From Panopea generosa (taxonomy: Eukaryota > Mollusca > Bivalvia > Adapedonta > Hiatellidae), in assembly GCA_029582155.1 (NCBI GenBank), contig CM055896.1, forward strand, positions 29,958,373-30,022,372: 64,000 nucleotides of DNA. The letters are read 5' to 3'. The notes beneath the pieces are model-generated. The model was not told where the DNA came from. It did no database searches and was given only the letters and a program-made list of their open reading frames with translations. The position numbers and the translations under genes are program-made. This document shows positions 59,467-64,000 of this stretch, piece after piece (position 1 is the first letter of the stretch; every line of letters begins with the position of its first letter).

Positions 59467-60009
59467 TTAAAGGGAATTTATTAGGATTTTTAAAAAAAAT
59501 AAAAAATGCAATGAACATTTTTTCCAATAGATCATGTCTATATAATATTATACTCATTGACCCCAAAAGGATATCTATTTAAACATGCTTAAGTAACATA
59601 TTGAAAAGGGGTTTCCTAACTTGGGTTATGCGCCTAGGTTAGACTAAAATAGATTTCCCGCTTAAAATTGCAACATATTTTGTGATGTATTAAACGAGTC
59701 GCGTGATTTCATTTTGATTTCAAATTGATCCATCATACAGGTTCACACGTTATAATATTTGTTTCATCAGACAATAAGAATGACGATGTCAAGAAGTATT
59801 AAAGTGCTGTCTATTTTTTAGAATGGGGATTCCGTTTCAAGTCTACCACTGCAATTGAAACATCGATTTTGTCATGTTTTGGTGGATTTGATATACTAAA
59901 CCATTCAGATTTAATTAATTTATGATAATGAGAGGCTTTTTATCTAATTTAAAAATAATTATATTTTTTAAGACAATTATAGCGTCTTTTCCTGATATAC
60001 TCCCTTTAA
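59467..60009 (+). mobile_element. Kolobok/T2-like MITE with TTAA ends
   Basis: Left end 'TTAAAGGGAATTTATTAGGA' and right end reading inward 'TTAAAGGGAGTATATCAGGA' agree at 17 of 20 bases. The length is 543 bases with no coding capacity. The TTAAAGGG terminus and TTAA target place it with T2/Kolobok-type MITEs. It shares its first bases but not its interior with the MITE at 38676. An inverted, older relative lies at 58034-58600. Confidence 0.78.
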
Positions 60010-60310
60010 GATGGTGAAGCATCATTAAAAAAATCATTTATAAATTTCTTATCCATAATTTTTGTTATACTGATTCTCAACTTCTTTATCTTCAAATTGT
60101 TCAAAATGTTACTTTGCAAGACATGCTTGAGCTACCTTTATCAACACCAATATAAATTTTGCTAGTAGTAATAAATACCTCATTTTCTACATATTTCTTT
60201 TTTCTGTTTTCTTGTTTTATCATGCTAAATCAAAGACATTATACTATTTCCCATTGACATATATCAAAGACCAATTTAATGACATTTAGAAAAATTATAC
60301 AATATGGCTC

Positions 60311-60786
60311 CAAATGCGTCTCACTACAAAGTAACGCCCCCTTTTTCATGAAAAACAACTTTTTCCCATGGAAAACAAGGCCTATTTAATTTGGTTTTGA
60401 AATATTTTCAAAATGGTTCATAGTAGCTGTGATTTCTTGCTGCAGATGAGTAAAGCAAAAGCTGGTATAGCATATACTGCACTGAATAAGACATCACAGG
60501 TGTTAAAAAAGTGAGTTTTTTAGGATTTCCAACATATATGATATGCATGTATTTATGAGCATCTGAGGACTTCTTTTTTTTTCAAAAAAGCGCAGGGTGT
60601 CACTGCACCCTCTTTTTAAAAAACCCCAACGTGGTCAACCTACCAGTTATTGTGCATTTTTATATGGTTAACATTCCTGCAATGAAAAAAAAATGACAAA
60701 AAAATTCTATGTGGAATTATTTTTTTACCATGGAAATCCTAGACCTTATTTTATATAGAACAAAATTCAACTGTGTAGTGAGACCT
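60311..60786. mobile_element. short TIR element with a 9-base flanking duplication
   Basis: 'gtctcactacaaag' at 60318 and 'ctgtgtagtgagac' at 60771 are inverted copies with one mismatch. 'atatggctc' flanks at 60302-60310 and 60787-60795. A 9-base duplication suggests a MULE; an 8-base reading would suggest hAT. Non-coding interior. Confidence 0.55.
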
Positions 60787-62056
60787 ATATGGCTCAGTCT
60801 CTTATATTAAGAAGATTCAGGGAATTCTTAACTGATACAGGAACAGGAATTTTACAACTAATTCACTTTCACCTTTAAGTTATTAAAATGAAGTTGTATG
60901 GTTTGAAGTGACATGTACTGTAGTTATATTTTTTTGTAATGTTACATTTCACCAATATCAGTGACAAGTATTGTAGATTTTACACTTAAGAAATTATATA
61001 TGTCCAACATTGACTTCATTTCCACAAACACACTTAATTTGTTATTTTCTCATCTACAAATTTAAAAAAAATAATTCAAATGTAGTTTTATCATATCTAA
61101 TCACGTTGCAAAACTACCATGATGAATTTAATTTATATAAAAAACGAATGAAAACTAATTGCACTCGATACTTTTTCAAACAATAAACAGTAAAACCAAA
61201 AAAATGCCTTACGGTTACTTTTGAGACAACCCCTTTAAACCATGCTTGGCTAAATTCAACGGACCAAGTTATCTTTATCAACACACTTATATTCATAACA
61301 TTTAGCAATATATTAAAGTACGAAATGATGCATGAATAATACAACTACATTTGTATATTGAAACACCGTGTACTGATTTAGAAATAAATCGTTTTCCTAT
61401 TGATTAAAAAAACATAAATTGAAACAGCTTCTCACAATCGGCTTGCTTCAAATCACAGGAAGCCGAATTATTCGATATTTCTTTAACATATACTGGATTA
61501 AACTGTAGGCCTTCCACAACGGAAATGAAAAACTACGTACGATCATCTATGTACCATAAACGAGTATTTTCATTTGTTTTTTCCGCCAAAAAAGGAAGAC
61601 TATTGCAGCCATTTCGATAATTCAGATCTGACGGCAATCACTGCTCACATGGCCGCATTAAAATTAATGTTTCTATTGAATTAAACGAATTAAACATGTA
61701 CTTACCCTATTGTTTATAATAATCTATCATCAGAAACTATTACAAAAGCATTCATGAGCAACTTTCTGCAGAAACAGCGAAGCAAATACGTATATTGGTG
61801 CTTCGGTCTTGTCAAAATATGTAAACAAAAATGGCGTGTCATCCAAGGTCAACAAACTGGGGTTCCCCGTTGTTCCATACAAGGCTATATAAAATTGTCG
61901 ATCGAAATAATTTTATTAACGTATTTGATTGAAATAGCCAAACTTTTGTTTATTGAAATATGTTTGTTATAGTGATTTTTGGCATGGTGTCGAGGCTACT
62001 GTCAAATCAGCTGACAGCATTTCGTTGTCGTTGACAACACTTGGACGGGTACCATC
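60787..62056. other. unassigned intron sequence
   Basis: 61114-61260 contains the inverted match to 48240-48440. 'ccctttaaac' near 61230 resembles a TTAA-MITE end but no partner was found. Frames at 61114-61344 (minus) and 61754-61972 (plus) have no motif. Confidence 0.4.
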
Positions 62057-62193
62057 TTTCAAAAGGCGCAGTGAAAATACGACGTTTGCCTGGTATCTAA
62101 TTTTTTCAAAAACGGCAAATAAGGTATAAAACTATAGATTCTGAAAATTTAAAGAAAACTTGAAGATACCCATTTTTGCTGCGCCTTTTGAAG
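62057..62193. repeat. inverted repeat with 'ttcaaaaggcgcag' arms
   Basis: 'ttcaaaaggcgcagtgaaaat' in outline at 62057 pairs with 'atttttgctgcgccttttga' at 62173-62192. Arms are about 20 bases around a spacer of about 100. Confidence 0.7.
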
Positions 62194-62905
62194 TTTTGCC
62201 AATTTTACATTTTTCAGAAAACGCCAAAATTACGAAACGTCCGACGGCGTTACAAATATAAAACCCAACGAACTTTGAATCAGTTATATTTATATATTGC
62301 ATCATTATTCAATATATTTTGAAACATGAATTAAAATTTCGAGGACTTTAGTTATGTCATTATCTCTATATATTGAATTTAATAAGGTACTAAAATTTTA
62401 ATTAAAAAGCGCGCGCTCCTTTAATGGGACTTTTTTGTGTTAAACTACTGTACAAAAATGAGCAGGTAATTCGGTGAATCCACGTTTTTTTTCGTTCTCG
62501 TGGGTCCCGACTGTAAGGGTATTCATATGATACACCACAGGCGATTGTCTATGTGCTGCACCATATGATACACAAATTATTGTTTTTTACATGTTTTCTC
62601 TCAAACTGTAGAAAGTGAGCATTTAACTATACAAAATCGTCCATTTATTAAACTGTTATTTCAAACTTAAATCATCAAATGAAAACACATAGTAGCAATA
62701 CATTGATATGATGTGATGAAATGTGTTATAGCCATCTGGCAGAGGATGTCTCCTTTGTTGACTTTTCTTTCAAACATCAGTTTAAATGTACCAGAATGAC
62801 AATATTATTATTTATAACTACATAATTCAAATAATAATTTGTAAATGTCTACCATAAAATATATATAATACCATGTATTTTATGTTTCAAACGTGTGTGT
62901 TTCAG
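62194..62905. other. end of the intron, unassigned
   Basis: Contains a direct repeat of 'catatgatacac' near 62525 and 62562 and a 'gcgcgcgctcctttaatggg' stretch near 62410. A pyrimidine-containing stretch ending 'tgtgtgtttcag' forms the acceptor of the next exon. Confidence 0.45.
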
Positions 62906-63103
62906 GAGATATTGCATTTGGTGAATATAGTCGGCAGAAAGATAACATCAACCCACCTCAGTATTCTGGCAGAGCCAACGACGGTGACATATCAACGTGT
63001 AGCAGAACCTCGTTTCCTAGCTACAAACCATGGTGGAGACTCTGGCTACCTCGGAAGGAATTTATCAAGGGACTTGTTCTTATTACAGAGACTGACAAAT
63101 TAA
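62906..63103 (+). CDS. fucolectin/F5-8C-like domain exon (partial gene)
   Basis: A 198-base exon with acceptor 'tgtttcag' and donor GTAAAG. Both junctions are phase 1. It encodes 'DIAFGEYSRQKDNI', then 'YSGRANDGDISTCSRTSF', 'YKPWWRLWLPRKEFIKGLVL' and 'ITETDK'. This follows the pattern of the fucolectin-tachylectin (FTP) branch of galactose-binding-like domains: N-terminal 'IAFGK'-like strand, 'A.DG...TC..T', then a Trp-Trp followed by a strand and hydrophobic repeats. In molluscs this module commonly follows EGF-like modules in large receptor or adhesion genes. The phase matches the EGF exon at 47185, 15.6 kb upstream. The rest of the domain must lie in later exons beyond the window. Confidence 0.68.
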   Translation, partial: EILHLVNIVGRKITSTHLSILAEPTTVTYQRVAEPRFLATNHGGDSGYLGRNLSRDLFLLQRLTN

Positions 63104-64000
63104 GTAAAGCCATCTTATATTATATTTCTAATCAAACTACTTTAGGCAGGGCGATTCCAAACTTAAATGCAATTGTATGTATAACAAAGAATATTCATTT
63201 AATACTTTCTGTTTATATGTGTGTTACATATACATGTACCAGTGCTATTTACAGGGTACTGCATATATTCCTATATTATATGTAATTGGTTGATTGACAT
63301 CACACGCTTATATTTTATATACCTGTTACTCCAAATACCCGACCAAACTTTACGTGTTAGATAAAGTTAACGCATAAAATAAAATAAATTTTTAATTATG
63401 ATGATATTATATTTATTAAATGTTTAAACATTCTTAATCAATTAATAGAAATTTGATGTGTAAATAGAAAACTTTCGGCGATGTTCATTCTTTTTTAAAT
63501 AATACCGATTTAGAACTGTGATAGAACTTAATATATTGCATAAAAACTTTGCATTATACATTATATTCATGTATAAATACGTACGAGCAAAAAAGCGAAT
63601 ACTACCTGACTTTGTCCACATAAAACATATAAATATGTATTAGCCCATGACATACCTTTTATGTAATGCTAAGTCCCTTTTTTATAATAATGTAACACCA
63701 CAATTAAGCAAAAACTGCTGTTACAAGGACAGTGTATGTGTTTGGCGAAAGGACGCATACAATTTTGGAATAAAATCCACCATATTCGATTTGTCGACTC
63801 TTAGATGATAAAGTAAAGTTTATAATGACTGTATTTAATCAACTAGATAAAGTATTTTACCGACAGCAACCAAATAAAAATTCCAAACTGGATGCATGTA
63901 CAATAATCCTTATATATTACAAAAACAGCCGAAATCAAAAGACATTCACATTGTTTTTAAGACGGGTTAGTTTAATTTCACCATTTAACACTGGGGAATG
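63104..64000 (+). other. next intron, unassigned to the window end
   Basis: Starts with the donor GTAAAG. AT-rich, with no further exon recognised. Confidence 0.5.

Noticed and set aside
58034-60009. One large foldback transposon with 500-base terminal inverted repeats
   Set aside because: The right arm has its own complete TTAAAGGG...CCCTTTAA ends at 59467 and 60009, so the structure is better explained as two separate MITE insertions in opposite orientation.

Overview
The window looks like AT-rich nuclear DNA from a metazoan, most likely a bivalve mollusc. The clues are several tRNA-derived SINE families, a BEL/Pao LTR retrotransposon, an L2/CR1-like LINE, Kolobok/T2-like TTAA elements, and long blocks of imperfect minisatellite of kinds I associate with bivalve introns and intergenic DNA (TGACCTTGACC units, 'agttatggttctt' units). 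No bacterial-style gene organisation, rRNA gene, CRISPR array or convincing functional tRNA was found. Almost all of the longer open frames are readings through repeats.

Layout. 0-10 kb: a short degenerate tandem array, a dispersed 320-bp repeat (second copy at 30.3 kb), a decayed minus-strand gene with a YqaJ-type nuclease domain and an upstream SWIM-like zinc finger, an inverted-repeat-bounded element packed with 154-bp tandem units, and two SINEs. 10.9-13.1 kb: a 52-bp satellite. 13.4-14 kb: a duplicated 268-bp unit rich in palindromes. 16.3-27.9 kb: an ~85-bp satellite split by a BEL/Pao element (16983-23785) with 205-bp LTRs, a CATAG target-site duplication, gag, protease, RT, RNase H, integrase and DUF5641 regions, all damaged. 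28-32.9 kb: TGACCTTGACC-type tandem repeats and SINEs. 32.9-37.3 kb: a TACTTTATACTTTACAC minisatellite interrupted by a decayed LINE. 37.5-43.9 kb: a second, larger array related to the 52-bp satellite, with higher-order repeats, two (CA)n expansions and a TTAA-flanked MITE inside it.

The only likely host gene lies on the plus strand. An EGF-like exon (47185-47343) and a fucolectin/F5-8C-like exon (62906-63103) are both bounded by splice sites in phase 1, so they can be joined in frame across a ~15.6 kb intron. They probably belong to one modular extracellular or receptor gene that extends beyond the window. Immediately upstream of the EGF exon, a 54-bp minisatellite of about 17 units repeats the exon's own 3' splice-acceptor sequence. 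This was the most unusual structure seen. The long intron is filled with tandem repeats, nested SINEs, two inverted MITE copies and a short terminal-inverted-repeat element; a hAT transposase remnant lies upstream of the EGF exon.

All calls come from reading the sequence alone. Family names rest on recognised motifs, and boundaries of degenerate repeats are approximate.
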